Source: Hyphomicrobiales bacterium
GTDB taxonomy: Bacteria; Pseudomonadota; Alphaproteobacteria; Rhizobiales; Rhizobiaceae
NCBI GenBank assembly: GCA_900473205.1
Contig: UCLB01000035.1
Coordinates: forward strand, 118,288-182,287
Length of the DNA stretch: 64,000 nt
Direction: 5' to 3'
Every line of letters begins with the position of its first letter. Positions within the stretch are counted from its first letter, which is position 1. The notes beneath the pieces are model-generated. The model saw only the letters and a list, made by a program, of their open reading frames with translations. It did not search any database and was not told the origin of the DNA. The position numbers and the translations under genes are program-made. Shown piece by piece: positions 35,398 to 44,469 of the stretch.

Positions 35398-36684
35398 TCA
35401 GAACCTGTCGCGCAATGCGTACCATGAAAGCGCCAGAAACAGCAGGGGCGCTCGCAACCGCGTGCCACCCGGAAAGGACGGCACGTCCAGGGCGGCGAAC
35501 TGCTCCAGCGCCTTATCCTTGGAAATGATCATATCCGCATAAAGCTTGCCGCAATAGTTGGCCAGCATCACCCCATGGCCGGAGTAACCGCCGATTGACA
35601 TGACGCCCGGCATCACTTCACGCACGAAAGGCTGGCGGGTCAGTGTAATACCCACCGATCCGCCCCAGGCATGGGTCATCTCGATGTTTTGCAGAGCAGG
35701 ATAGATTTCCGCGATCTGCTTGCGAATATGTTTGGAGATGTCGCGCGGTGAATCCGCCGTATAGGCCTCACGCCCGCCAAACAGCAGGCGATTGTCAGGC
35801 GTCTTGCGAAAATAGCGCACCACGAAGCGGCTGTCGGCAACCGCCTCTTTTCCGGGAATGATGGTGGGGAAAGCATCCAGTGGCACCGTCGCGCCGATGA
35901 AGGAGCGGATCGGCATCACATGCGCTGCGGTCACCTGCTCCAGATTGCCGATATGGGCATTGGTGGCGATCAGCACGCGGTTGGCCGTGATGGTGCCGGA
36001 TGATGTCTCGATCAGCGTCTTGCCGCCGGTCTGGGTTATGGATTTAGCCGGCGTCATCTCGAAGATTTGCGCGCCTGCTGCCTGCGCTGCTTTCGCCAGC
36101 CCGATGACCAGCTTCAGCGGATGAATATGCCCGGTGCCGGTGTCGCGCACGCCGAAATGATAGTGGCTGGAACCGAGCCGTTCCGCCGTTTCGGCCTTCT
36201 CCATGAAGGAGACCTGGTTGTAGCCGTAGCGGCTGGACATGGCCTCGACGCTTTTGCGGTAGTCTTTTTCGTAGGACGCCTTGTGCAGGACGTTCAACTG
36301 ACCGGGCAGGAAATCCATATCGATGGCATGCTCGCGGGCGAAATCCAGCACGTAATGCTTGGCGTGTTCGGCGATGTCGAACAGCGCCTTGGAACGCTCA
36401 AAACCGACTTCCTTTTCCAGATCGTCCGGCCATGCGCGCTGGCCGGTGCCGAACTGCCCGCCATTGCGACCGGATGCGCCGTCTCCAAAGCGGTAGCCTT
36501 CTATCAGCACGACCGACACACCGGCTTTGGCCAGATTAAAGGCCGCCTGCAAGCCGGTGAAGCCGCCGCCGATGATGGCGACGTCCACAGTCCGTGAACC
36601 GTCCATCGCCGCATATTCGCGCCGTGCGTCCAGACTGTCCTGATACCAGGAAACACCGGGCGCGATGGGGCTTTGCCACGTCAT
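35398..36684 (-). CDS. puuB: PuuB-like FAD-dependent oxidoreductase (gamma-glutamylputrescine oxidase type)
   Basis: The 428-residue protein is a DAO-superfamily flavoenzyme with an N-terminal FAD-binding VDVAIIGGGFTGLQAAFNLA (core IIGGGFTG), GRNGGQFGTGQR and the C-terminal SIGGYSGHGVMLANYCGKL. These match the PuuB/OrdL type that oxidises gamma-glutamylputrescine. The adjacent puuA-like gene (10 bases upstream) strengthens this. Other DadA-like amino-acid oxidases share the fold, so the exact substrate is inferred. puuC and puuD are not seen nearby. Confidence 0.8.
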   Translation of the reverse strand: MTWQSPIAPGVSWYQDSLDARREYAAMDGSRTVDVAIIGGGFTGLQAAFNLAKAGVSVVLIEGYRFGDGASGRNGGQFGTGQRAWPDDLEKEVGFERSKALFDIAEHAKHYVLDFAREHAIDMDFLPGQLNVLHKASYEKDYRKSVEAMSSRYGYNQVSFMEKAETAERLGSSHYHFGVRDTGTGHIHPLKLVIGLAKAAQAAGAQIFEMTPAKSITQTGGKTLIETSSGTITANRVLIATNAHIGNLEQVTAAHVMPIRSFIGATVPLDAFPTIIPGKEAVADSRFVVRYFRKTPDNRLLFGGREAYTADSPRDISKHIRKQIAEIYPALQNIEMTHAWGGSVGITLTRQPFVREVMPGVMSIGGYSGHGVMLANYCGKLYADMIISKDKALEQFAALDVPSFPGGTRLRAPLLFLALSWYALRDRF

Positions 36685-36694
36685 GCTGCGGCCC

Positions 36695-38131
36695 TCACAC
36701 GTTCAGCAGCAGGAATTCCCGCTCCCATGGGCTGATCACCTGCATGAAGGTTTCGAACTCGCCACGCTTTAACCCGGCATAAAGGCCAACGAATTCATGT
36801 CCGAAGACGCGCTCCAGCTGCGGCTCGCCTTCCAGCAGCGCCACGGCTTCCAGCAATCCGCGCGGCAGTTCGATAGAGCCTTCATTGGCCGTTTCATAGG
36901 TCGGCTCAGTCGGTTCGATGTTGTTCATGATGCCAAGCCAGCCACAGGCGAGAGACGCAGCGATAGCCAGATAGGGGTTTGCATCGGAACTCGGCAGACG
37001 GTTTTCCACGCGCCGCGCCGAAGGGCCCGATATCGGCACGCGGAAAGCGGTCGTGCGGTTATCGTAACCCCAGGCATTGTTGACCGGGCAGGCCATATCC
37101 GGCGTCAGGCGACGGTACGAATTCACGTAAGGCGCAAGCATGACCAGCGCATTCGGCACATAACGCTGCATGCCGCCGACGAAGGCGAAGAACTCCTTGG
37201 AGGGGCTGCCGTCCTTGTTGGAAAACACGTTATCGCCGGTCTCGATATCCACCACCGACTGGTGAATGTGCATGGCCGAGCCCGGCATGCCCTGCATGGG
37301 CTTGGCCATGAAGGTGGCATAGATGCCGTGTTTCAGCGCCGCCTCGCGGATCGTGCGCTTGAACAGGAAGACCTGATCGGCAAGCTCGATCGGGTCGCCA
37401 TGGCGCAGGTTGATTTCCAGCTGCGCCGGACCCTCTTCATGGATCAGCGTGTCGATCTCCAGACCCTGCTTTTCCGAGAAGTGGTAGATATCGTCGATCA
37501 ACTCGTCGAATTCGTTGATACCGGCAATGGAATAGCTCTGCCCGCCGACGATGGAACGGCCCGAGCGGCCCTTGGGCGGATGCAGCGGGTAATCCGGGTC
37601 GTCATTCATGGCGACGAGATAGAACTCGATTTCAGGCGCAACGACCGGTTTCCAGCCCTTTTCCTTGTACAGATCGAGCACGTTTTTGAGCACGTTGCGC
37701 GGCGTGTACGGAACGTATTTGCCTTCCTGATCCACGACATCGCAGATGACCTGCGCGGTGGGATCGCTTTCCCACGGCACGACACAGAGCGTGGACAGGT
37801 CGGGAACAAGCTTCAGGTCGCTATCGCGCGGCTCATAGCGGAAGTTCGCCGTTTCATCCGGGTATTCACCTGAAATCGTATGGCGGTAGAGCGCAGACGG
37901 CAACGCCAGCGATGTATCGCCGGTAAATTTGGAGGTCGGCATCATCTTGCCGCGGGGAACGCCCGCAAGGTCGGGGGTGATGCACTCTATGTCTTCGATA
38001 CCGCGGGCTTTGAGCCACTGCGCAGCTTCGCGCCATGTGGCGCAACCACGTGTTGGAGAGACATCGACTGGTATTTTCTTTGCCATGTTTGCCGGTTTTT
38101 TCGGACGGAGCATGGTTTTCTTGGAAGGCAT
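36695..38131 (-). CDS. puuA: PuuA-like glutamine synthetase family protein (gamma-glutamylputrescine synthetase type)
   Basis: The 478-residue protein belongs to the glutamine-synthetase superfamily: VAPEIEFYLVAMNDDPDYP with catalytic acidic residues, GPAQLEINLRHGDP, and GSAMHIHQSVVD with the ATP/metal His residues. The version fused to a putrescine-type N-terminus and adjacent to a PuuB-like oxidase suggests glutamylation of putrescine or another amine rather than ammonia assimilation. Two starts are possible (38131 and 38086); neither has a strong ribosome site, and I kept the longer. The pair probably forms an operon transcribed away from the BaiN-like gene. Confidence 0.82.
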   Translation of the reverse strand: MPSKKTMLRPKKPANMAKKIPVDVSPTRGCATWREAAQWLKARGIEDIECITPDLAGVPRGKMMPTSKFTGDTSLALPSALYRHTISGEYPDETANFRYEPRDSDLKLVPDLSTLCVVPWESDPTAQVICDVVDQEGKYVPYTPRNVLKNVLDLYKEKGWKPVVAPEIEFYLVAMNDDPDYPLHPPKGRSGRSIVGGQSYSIAGINEFDELIDDIYHFSEKQGLEIDTLIHEEGPAQLEINLRHGDPIELADQVFLFKRTIREAALKHGIYATFMAKPMQGMPGSAMHIHQSVVDIETGDNVFSNKDGSPSKEFFAFVGGMQRYVPNALVMLAPYVNSYRRLTPDMACPVNNAWGYDNRTTAFRVPISGPSARRVENRLPSSDANPYLAIAASLACGWLGIMNNIEPTEPTYETANEGSIELPRGLLEAVALLEGEPQLERVFGHEFVGLYAGLKRGEFETFMQVISPWEREFLLLNV

Positions 38132-38260
38132 AAATCACCGGCTGTGTGTTTCGATTGGGGCCATCATAACCAGACTTTGACAATTGGCGAGGGGGGAAAG
38201 CGCCATTGACAACAGGCCTGACTTCGAAAAGAGGAAGTACACCGAAACTAGGGAAACTCC

Positions 38261-39445
38261 ATGACGGAAAAATGTAACGTGCTGATATTGGGCGCAGGCG
38301 CCGCTGGCATGATGTGCGCCATCCGTGCCGGTCAGCGCGGCCGTTCCGTCATAATCCTCGATCACGCCAAGGCACCGGGCGAGAAAATCCGCATCTCGGG
38401 CGGCGGGCGGTGCAACTTCACCAACATCCACGCAGGCCCGAAGAACTACCTCTCCAGCAATCCGCATTTCGCCAAATCCGCTCTGGCGCGCTACACCCCG
38501 CGCGATTTCATCGCCCTTGTCGAAAAGCACCGAATCCCCTGGCATGAAAAGACGCTCGGTCAACTCTTCTGCAATGACAGCGCCAAGGATATCATCCGCA
38601 TGCTGCTGGCAGAAATGCAGGCAGTCGGTGCGAAGCTGCGGCTGCAAACGGAGATCGCTTCGGTGGAAGCCATTCCCTCTGGCGGCTTTCGCGTTGCGAC
38701 CTCATCAAGCATCATTGAGACCGACAGTCTGGTTCTGGCGACCGGTGGAAAATCCATTCCCAAAATGGGTGCGACGGGTTTTGCCTACCGTATCGCCGAA
38801 CAGTTCGGCCTCTGCATCATCGAGACGCGACCGGGCCTCGTGCCTTTGACGCTTGAGCCGACGCAGCTTGAAAAGCTGTCCGCGCTATCAGGCATCGCCG
38901 TTCCCGCCGAAATTTCCCACGGCAAGACATCGTTCAATGAAGCGCTGCTGTTCACCCATAGAGGTTTGAGCGGCCCATCCATCCTGCAAATCTCGTCCTA
39001 TTGGCGCGAGGGGGACGAGGTGCGCCTGAAGATGGAGCCGGATCTGGATATTATCGGCCATCTGAAGGCGGCGAAAAAGACCAATGGCCGCCAGTCTGCC
39101 CAGACCGCGCTAGGCGAGATTTTGCCGAAGCGGCTGGCGCAGCACGTGGTGGAGCGGGCAGGGGTTACCGGCAATCTTGGCGACATGTCCGACAAGACGT
39201 TGGGCGTGTTGACCTCCGCCGTGCAGGAGTGGTCGATAAAGCCCTCCGGTTCGGAAGGATATCGTACCGCCGAAGTCACGCTCGGCGGTGTCGATACCAG
39301 TCATCTCGACTCCAAATCCATGCAGGCGAAAACGGTGCCGGGCCTCTATTTCATAGGCGAATGCGTGGATGTCACAGGCTGGCTGGGTGGCTATAATTTC
39401 CAGTGGGCATGGGCCTCTGGCCACGCTGCCGGGGAATCTGTGTAA
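38261..39445 (+). CDS. BaiN/HI0933-family flavoprotein
   Basis: The 394-residue protein has an N-terminal dinucleotide motif VLILGAGAAGMMCAI, the family-specific GEKIRISGGGRCNFTN, and the C-terminal GLYFIGECVDVTGWLGGYNF. This is the HI0933/YhiN/BaiN family of FAD-dependent NAD(P)H oxidoreductases; the physiological substrate is unknown in most bacteria. Length is typical. It is divergent from puuA with a 129-base interval containing two TTGACA hexamers. Confidence 0.88.
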   Translation: MTEKCNVLILGAGAAGMMCAIRAGQRGRSVIILDHAKAPGEKIRISGGGRCNFTNIHAGPKNYLSSNPHFAKSALARYTPRDFIALVEKHRIPWHEKTLGQLFCNDSAKDIIRMLLAEMQAVGAKLRLQTEIASVEAIPSGGFRVATSSSIIETDSLVLATGGKSIPKMGATGFAYRIAEQFGLCIIETRPGLVPLTLEPTQLEKLSALSGIAVPAEISHGKTSFNEALLFTHRGLSGPSILQISSYWREGDEVRLKMEPDLDIIGHLKAAKKTNGRQSAQTALGEILPKRLAQHVVERAGVTGNLGDMSDKTLGVLTSAVQEWSIKPSGSEGYRTAEVTLGGVDTSHLDSKSMQAKTVPGLYFIGECVDVTGWLGGYNFQWAWASGHAAGESV

Positions 39446-39587
39446 AGCCTCGACATCTTAATGCCTTATTAAGAGACGCGGAGTCATGCTGATCGAATGC
39501 CAGCACAACGCAAGTTGATACATGATGTCCCGCTGGACGCCGGAACCCGGCATCGATCGGTTATGTTTCTCGTTCAGGAAGCCGCTC

Positions 39588-39719
39588 ATGATGATGTCCA
39601 GAAAACCCGCCCGCGCCATCGCAATTGCTCGCACTGCCAATGATAACGCCGTTTACGCCTTCCGCCTGAGCCTGATTTCGGCGGGCGCGATTGCTGCGTT
39701 TCTGGTGCTTCTGTTTTAA
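39588..39719 (+). CDS. Small single-pass membrane protein (43 residues)
   Basis: The frame from the ATG at 39588 encodes a basic N-terminus with ARTANDNAVYAFR followed by one hydrophobic segment (LSLISAGAIAAFLVLLF). AGGAA lies seven bases upstream. The ANDN-type motif recurs in small rhizobial proteins, as I recall. A frame open from 39522 exists, but its first part looks non-coding. Function unknown. Confidence 0.45.
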   Translation: MMMSRKPARAIAIARTANDNAVYAFRLSLISAGAIAAFLVLLF

Positions 39720-39784
39720 TTAATCAGCATACCAAATGCTGACGGCATAGCTGAACGGGCTCGATTTCCTTGAAAGCTCTTCTT

Positions 39785-39871
39785 CGTCATGCTCGGGCTT
39801 GTCCCGAGTATCTGCAACGTCTCAATTTAATTCGACGTGATTAGATCCTTGGGACAAGCCCAAGGATGACG
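39785..39871. repeat. RIME-like palindromic repeat element
   Basis: The 87-base element has two arms that are themselves palindromic: CTCGGGCTTGTCCCGAG on the left and CTTGGGACAAGCCCAAG on the right, bounded by CGTCAT and ATGACG. This is the style of the rhizobial RIME intergenic mosaic elements found in many copies per genome. It lies between the small membrane gene and the convergent aceA downstream gene. Confidence 0.75.
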
Positions 39872-39932
39872 TAAGCGCATGTCTGCGATCAAGTGAGCCG
39901 GACGGCACAGCCGCCCGGCTTAAGACCTTGGT

Positions 39933-40178
39933 TCAAGCCGCCGCCTTGCCCTGTGCAACGATAACGGGGATCAGCAGATCACCCCAGTTTCCATCGCCGC
40001 CGTGGTGGCGGGCGGAGCGGACGAGCTCGACGGACACACCGGCTTCGACCGCATTCATGACCGCCTGGTTGAGTCGGTGCAGATCGTTGGCCAGCATGCG
40101 GATGGCGCTTTGCTGATCCTGGCTCATGGATGAGGATTGCTCCTCTGTGCGTTCCTTAACTCTCGAAATCGAAGCCAT
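39933..40178 (-). CDS. Hypothetical 81-residue protein downstream of aceA
   Basis: The protein has a Gln/Ser-rich start (EEQSSSMSQDQQSAIRML), a helix LHRLNQAVMNAVEAGVSVELVRSARHH and a C-terminal WGDLLIPVIVAQG. The pattern suggests a small helical cytoplasmic protein. The ATG at 40178 has GGAGGAAAG upstream; a start six codons earlier is less likely. It lies 31 bases after the aceA stop on the same strand, so co-expression is likely. I do not recognise the family. Confidence 0.7.
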   Translation of the reverse strand: MASISRVKERTEEQSSSMSQDQQSAIRMLANDLHRLNQAVMNAVEAGVSVELVRSARHHGGDGNWGDLLIPVIVAQGKAAA

Positions 40179-40209
40179 TGTCTTTCCTCCGTTCAATGGG
40201 CTGGTTTAC

Positions 40210-41499
40210 TTATTCCGCAGCGGGGCGGAACTGGTCGTGTTCGGTCGATTCCTTCATCGCCGTGGTGGATGAGGTGCCGCCTGTTATGGCGACGGAGACC
40301 GCATCGAAATAGCCGGTGCCGACTTCGCGCTGGTGCTTGGTGGCGGTGTAGCCGTTGATTTCGGCGGCGAATTCCGCTTCCTGAAGCTCCGAATAGGCTG
40401 CCATCTGTCGGTCCTTGTAGCCGCGTGCCAGTTCGAACATGCCGTAGTTGAGTTGGTGGAACCCGGCAAGGGTGATGAACTGGAACTTGTAGCCCATGGC
40501 ACCTAGTTCGCGCTGGAACTTGGCAATCGTCGCATCATCAAGATGTTTCTTCCAGTTGAAGGACGGCGAGCAATTGTAAGCCAGCTTCTTGCCCGGATGC
40601 ACCCTGTGCACGCCTTCCGCAAAGCGCTTGGCCTGCTCCAGATCCGGCTTGGAGGTTTCGCACCAGATGAGATCGCAATAGGGCGCATAGGCATTGGCGC
40701 GGGCAATGCAGGGCTCCAGCCCGTGTCTGACCTGATAGAAGCCTTCGACCGTGCGGCCTGCATCGTAATCCACGAAGGGTTGGTCGCGCTCATCGATGTC
40801 GGAGGTCAAAAGCTTGGCGGCTTCCGCATCCGTGCGGGCGATGACCAGCGTCGGCGTTCCCATCACGTCAGCGGCAAGGCGCGCAGCCGTCAGATTGCGG
40901 ATGTGGGCCGCTGTCGGGATCAGAACCTTGCCGCCCAGATGGCCGCATTTCTTTTCAGACGCCAGCTGGTCTTCGTAGTGAACACCCGCAGCCCCAGCCT
41001 CGATGAAGGCTTTCATGATTTCAAAGGCGTTGAGCGGGCCACCGAAACCGGCCTCGGCATCGGCAACGATGGGTGCAAACCATGTATCGACGGACAGGCC
41101 CTTGCCCTCGGCAGTCTCGATCTGGTCGGCGCGCTGCAAGGTCTTGTTGATGCGCTTTGCCAGTTCCGGCGCTGCATTGGCGGGGTAGAGCGACTGGTCA
41201 GGATACATGGCAGATGCGGTGTTGGCGTCTGCCGCAACCTGCCAGCCCGAGAGATAGATCGCCTTCAGACCGGCGCGAACCATCTGCATGGCCTGATTGC
41301 CGGAGAGCGCGCCGAGCGCATTGATATAGCTCTCTTCATTGATGAGCTTCCACAACCGGTTCGCGCCCATTTCCGCCAACGAATGCCGGATGGTAACGGA
41401 GCCGCGCAGCTTTTCCACATCCGCTACCGTGTAGGTGCGCTCGATACCGTCGAACCGACCTTGTGGCGCGTTTGGAACCAGTTTGTAAAAATCAGTCAT
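40210..41499 (-). CDS. aceA: Isocitrate lyase AceA
   Basis: AceA cleaves isocitrate to glyoxylate and succinate, allowing growth on acetate and fatty acids. The 429-residue protein contains the signature KKCGHLGGK with catalytic Cys185, and DAEAGFGG as well as the [18 protein letters not shown] segment. The ATG at 41499 follows GGGAGAG; a longer frame to 41535 has no support. It is divergent from a ScfR/RamB-type regulator. Malate synthase is not in the window. Confidence 0.97.
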   Translation of the reverse strand: MTDFYKLVPNAPQGRFDGIERTYTVADVEKLRGSVTIRHSLAEMGANRLWKLINEESYINALGALSGNQAMQMVRAGLKAIYLSGWQVAADANTASAMYPDQSLYPANAAPELAKRINKTLQRADQIETAEGKGLSVDTWFAPIVADAEAGFGGPLNAFEIMKAFIEAGAAGVHYEDQLASEKKCGHLGGKVLIPTAAHIRNLTAARLAADVMGTPTLVIARTDAEAAKLLTSDIDERDQPFVDYDAGRTVEGFYQVRHGLEPCIARANAYAPYCDLIWCETSKPDLEQAKRFAEGVHRVHPGKKLAYNCSPSFNWKKHLDDATIAKFQRELGAMGYKFQFITLAGFHQLNYGMFELARGYKDRQMAAYSELQEAEFAAEINGYTATKHQREVGTGYFDAVSVAITGGTSSTTAMKESTEHDQFRPAAE

Positions 41500-41577
41500 G
41501 TCTCTCTCCCGTGTCAAAACTATCAAACCATCCACACATCCTTACTCCATTGAGATGTGCGATCCGATGTGACTGAA

Positions 41578-41691
41578 TTTACAGTTTCGAGAATTTTCGC
41601 GCCAGATAAAAAGGAAAATCAGTGACTTGAAAGAGGTCATGCTGTATCGTCTTTGACAGGGTGGAGTTGTAAAACTGTAAAAATTGTAAAA
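41578..41691. promoter_or_regulatory. Candidate ScfR operators in the aceA-scfR interval
   Basis: AAACTGTAAA is present on the minus strand at 41578-41587 and again, identical, on the plus strand at 41672-41681. The plus-strand copy sits within three TGTAAAA repeats (41668, 41676 and 41685, 8-9 bases apart). The symmetric arrangement across a divergent promoter region suggests binding sites for the adjacent regulator. Confidence 0.6.
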
Positions 41692-41740
41692 ACCGCAAGC
41701 GCCATGCGTTGTGTGGATTTTGTAAAGGGAGGAGATTTTG

Positions 41741-43156
41741 GTGGAGGCCAAAATTTTTGCAGGGCCGCGCGTTCGGCGCGTGCGCAACGGGTTGGGTCTG
41801 ACGCAGACGGCGATGGCCGAAGCCTTGTCGATCTCGCCGTCCTATCTCAATCTCATCGAGCGCAACCAGCGCCCGCTGACCGTGCAGCTGCTGCTGAAAC
41901 TTAGCTCCGTCTATAAGGTCGATCTGGACGATTTGCAGGGCGAAAGCGGTGGCATTGCCAGCCAGTTGCGCGAAGTTTTCGCCGATCCACTGCTGGCGGG
42001 CGAGGTGCCATCGGGGCAGGAGCTGGTCGAGGTGGCGGAAGCTGCACCCAATGCGGCCAGCGGTATCACCAAGCTTTACCGCGCCTATAAGGAGCAGGCT
42101 CAGCGCCTGAGCGATCTCTCCGATCTTCTGGCGCGGGAAGGGCACCAGACCACGCTCTCGGCCACGCGACTACCAATTGATGAAGTCAGGGAAATCTTCG
42201 AGCGGCGCGCGGCGCATTTTGCGCAATTGGATGTGGCGGCTGAAGGATTCCATGCCGCGCTGTCTCCCGGGGATGATCTGGCGCAGGCGCTGAAAAACTG
42301 GCTTCAGAAAAACCACGGCATCGTCGTGCGCTCCATGCCCGTCCACGCCATGCCCAACCTGCGCCGTCGTTATGACCGCCACTCCATGCGGCTGTTTCTC
42401 TCCGAGCGCCTGTCGCCGCAGGACCAGTTGCGGGAGATGGCGATGGAGGCCTGTCTTCTGGCCCTGACGGACGAGATCGGCACGGAGCTGCAAGCGCTGG
42501 CACTGTCGGGTGAAGAGGCCAAGCGCATCGCCCGTTTCGAGCTTGCCCGTTACGCCGCCCATGCGCTGATGATGCCCTATGGCGCATATCTGGCTGCCGC
42601 CCAGCGTTCGCGCTACGACATCGATATCCTGCGCGGGCGCTTCAACGTGTCTTTCGAGCAGGCGGCAAACCGCCTCGTCACGCTAGCGCGTCCCGGCGCA
42701 TCGGGCATCCCGTTTTTCCTGATGGAGATTGACAGCGCCGGAAACCGGTTCCGCAAGGCAGGCGCGCAAGGCTTTCCGCAGGCGCGGTTCGGTGGTCTCT
42801 GTGTGAAGCTCAACGTTCATGCCGCCTTCGCGCAACCGGGGCAGGTGCTGGCCGAACAGGTGGAGATGCCGGATGGCGGGGCCTATCTCACCATCGCCCG
42901 TTCGCTGGATGGGCCTCAAGCGGGGTTTGGGGAGCGCATTCGTCGCACGGCTGTCATGGTGGCCTGCGATGCATCGCTGGCGAAAGAGACGGTTTATGGC
43001 GATGTCGTCGGCATCAAGGCGGGCAGCATCGGCATCGGCCCATCCTGTCGGCTGTGTGAGCGGCAGGGTTGTCTTTCGCGGGCGGAGGCGCCGCTGACGC
43101 GTCCGCTGGGGCTGGATGAAATGGTGACGGGCCTGAGTGTTTTCGATTTTCAGTAG
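41741..43156 (+). CDS. XRE-family short-chain fatty-acyl regulator (ScfR/RamB type)
   Basis: The 471-residue protein has an N-terminal XRE helix-turn-helix (LGLTQTAMAEALSISPSYL), a middle ImmA/IrrE-like region and a C-terminal DUF2083-type domain with a Cys cluster, PSCRLCERQGCLSRAE. This combination defines the RamB/ScfR/PrpC-type regulators that control acetate and propionate use. Divergence from aceA suggests it regulates isocitrate lyase. I chose GTG at 41741, six bases after GGGAGGAG; a TTG at 41738 has poorer spacing. The Cys cluster may bind metal. Confidence 0.85.
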   Translation: MEAKIFAGPRVRRVRNGLGLTQTAMAEALSISPSYLNLIERNQRPLTVQLLLKLSSVYKVDLDDLQGESGGIASQLREVFADPLLAGEVPSGQELVEVAEAAPNAASGITKLYRAYKEQAQRLSDLSDLLAREGHQTTLSATRLPIDEVREIFERRAAHFAQLDVAAEGFHAALSPGDDLAQALKNWLQKNHGIVVRSMPVHAMPNLRRRYDRHSMRLFLSERLSPQDQLREMAMEACLLALTDEIGTELQALALSGEEAKRIARFELARYAAHALMMPYGAYLAAAQRSRYDIDILRGRFNVSFEQAANRLVTLARPGASGIPFFLMEIDSAGNRFRKAGAQGFPQARFGGLCVKLNVHAAFAQPGQVLAEQVEMPDGGAYLTIARSLDGPQAGFGERIRRTAVMVACDASLAKETVYGDVVGIKAGSIGIGPSCRLCERQGCLSRAEAPLTRPLGLDEMVTGLSVFDFQ

Positions 43157-43160
43157 TGGC

Positions 43161-43182
43161 TTTCAAACACAATTGTTTGAAA
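43161..43182. promoter_or_regulatory. Perfect 9-bp-arm palindrome upstream of potF
   Basis: TTTCAAACA (43161-43169), a 4-nt spacer, TGTTTGAAA (43174-43182). It lies five bases after the regulator stop and 109 bases before potF. No T-run follows, so an operator is more likely than a terminator. The binding protein is unknown. Confidence 0.6.
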
Positions 43183-43290
43183 TTGCCGCGCTGCACATTT
43201 CCCGCTTGCCGACGCAAGTTTTCCTTTCTAGTCTCTGGCAAAACAAGGGGATCACGCGCTTTCCCACGGCGCGTTCAAACAGGAGATACC

Positions 43291-44391
43291 ATGAAACATC
43301 GTTCGCTTCGTTTCAGCCTCGCCGTTGCCGCCACCGTTCTGGCCGCTGGCACGGCATTCGCTCAGGAAAAGGTCGTCCACGTTTACAACTGGTCCGACTA
43401 TATCGATCCTGCCCTTCTGGAAGAATTCACCAAGGAAACCGGCATCAAGGTCGTCTACGACGTCTATGACGGCAACGAGGTTCTGGAAACCAAGCTGTTG
43501 GCCGGAAATTCAGGTTATGATGTTGTCGCGCCGACATCGCCATTCCTGGCACGTCAGATCAAGGCTGGCGTCTACCAGAAGCTGGACAAGTCCAAGCTGC
43601 CGAACCTCAAGAACATGTGGCCGGAAATCACCACGCGCCTGTCGCAGTACGATCCGGGCAATGAATATGCCGTCAACTATATGTGGGGCACCACAGGCAT
43701 CGGCTACAACGTGGCCAAGATCAAGGCTGCACTCGGCGATGATGTGAAGGTCGATAGCTGGGATATTCTCTTCAAGCCGGAAAATGCAGCCAAGCTGAAA
43801 TCCTGCGGCATCAACATCCTCGATGCATCGGACGAAACCTTCGCCATTGCCATGAACTATCTCGGCAAGAACCCGGACAGCAAGGAAACGGCCGATCTGG
43901 AAGCGGGCGGCGATGTTTACAAGGCGATCCGTCCGTCGGTGAAGACGTTCAATTCCTCTGCTTATATCGACGAGCTTGCCAATGGCGACAGCTGCATCAC
44001 CATCGGCTGGTCCGGCGATATTCTTCAGGCCAAGACCCGCGCCGAAGAAGCCAAGAACGGCGTTGAAGTGAACTACGTCATCCCCAAGGAAGGCACCTAC
44101 ATCTGGATGGATTCCTTCGCCATTCCGGCAGATGCCAAGAATGTCGATGCTGCCCACGCCTTCATCAACTTCATGATGAAGCCTGACGTGGCAGCCAAGG
44201 CTTCGGACTATGTGCAATATGCCAACGGCAACCTCGCTTCGCAGGCGCTGATGGACGAGGCCGTGTCCAAGAACCCCGGCGTTTATCCCGATCCTGAGAC
44301 GATGAAGAAGCTCTTCACCATCTCGCCATACGGACCGAAAGAACAGCGCGTTCTGAACCGCGTCTGGACCCAGATAAAAACCGGCAGCTGA
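43291..44391 (+). CDS. potF: Polyamine ABC transporter substrate-binding protein PotF
   Basis: The 366-residue precursor has a Sec signal peptide (VLAAGTAFAQ) and the PotD/PotF fold with VYNWSDYIDPALLEEF near the mature N-terminus, the hallmark of putrescine/spermidine-binding proteins. It also has EGTYIWMDSFAIPADAKN in the C-terminal lobe. It captures polyamines in the periplasm. AGGAG precedes the ATG at 43291; longer frames to 43156 are not credible. First gene of potFGHI, followed by a terminator-like hairpin. Confidence 0.94.
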   Translation: MKHRSLRFSLAVAATVLAAGTAFAQEKVVHVYNWSDYIDPALLEEFTKETGIKVVYDVYDGNEVLETKLLAGNSGYDVVAPTSPFLARQIKAGVYQKLDKSKLPNLKNMWPEITTRLSQYDPGNEYAVNYMWGTTGIGYNVAKIKAALGDDVKVDSWDILFKPENAAKLKSCGINILDASDETFAIAMNYLGKNPDSKETADLEAGGDVYKAIRPSVKTFNSSAYIDELANGDSCITIGWSGDILQAKTRAEEAKNGVEVNYVIPKEGTYIWMDSFAIPADAKNVDAAHAFINFMMKPDVAAKASDYVQYANGNLASQALMDEAVSKNPGVYPDPETMKKLFTISPYGPKEQRVLNRVWTQIKTGS

Positions 44392-44402
44392 CCGGGTTTT
44401 TA

Positions 44403-44435
44403 AAAGGGGCGGGTGGAAACTCCTGCCCCTTTCTC
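44403..44435 (+). terminator. Attenuating hairpin between potF and potG
   Basis: AAAGGGGC and GCCCCTTT form an 8-bp stem with a 14-nt loop, followed by CTCGTT. The location after the binding-protein gene suggests partial termination that makes PotF more abundant than the membrane components. Confidence 0.65.
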
Positions 44436-44469
44436 GTTCAGCCTCTTCATAAAACAAATGGGATAGTTC

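Noticed and set aside
36797..37873. 358-codon plus-strand frame opposite puuA
   Set aside because: It is fully antisense to a clear glutamine-synthetase-family gene, has Arg/His-rich composition and no recognisable motif.
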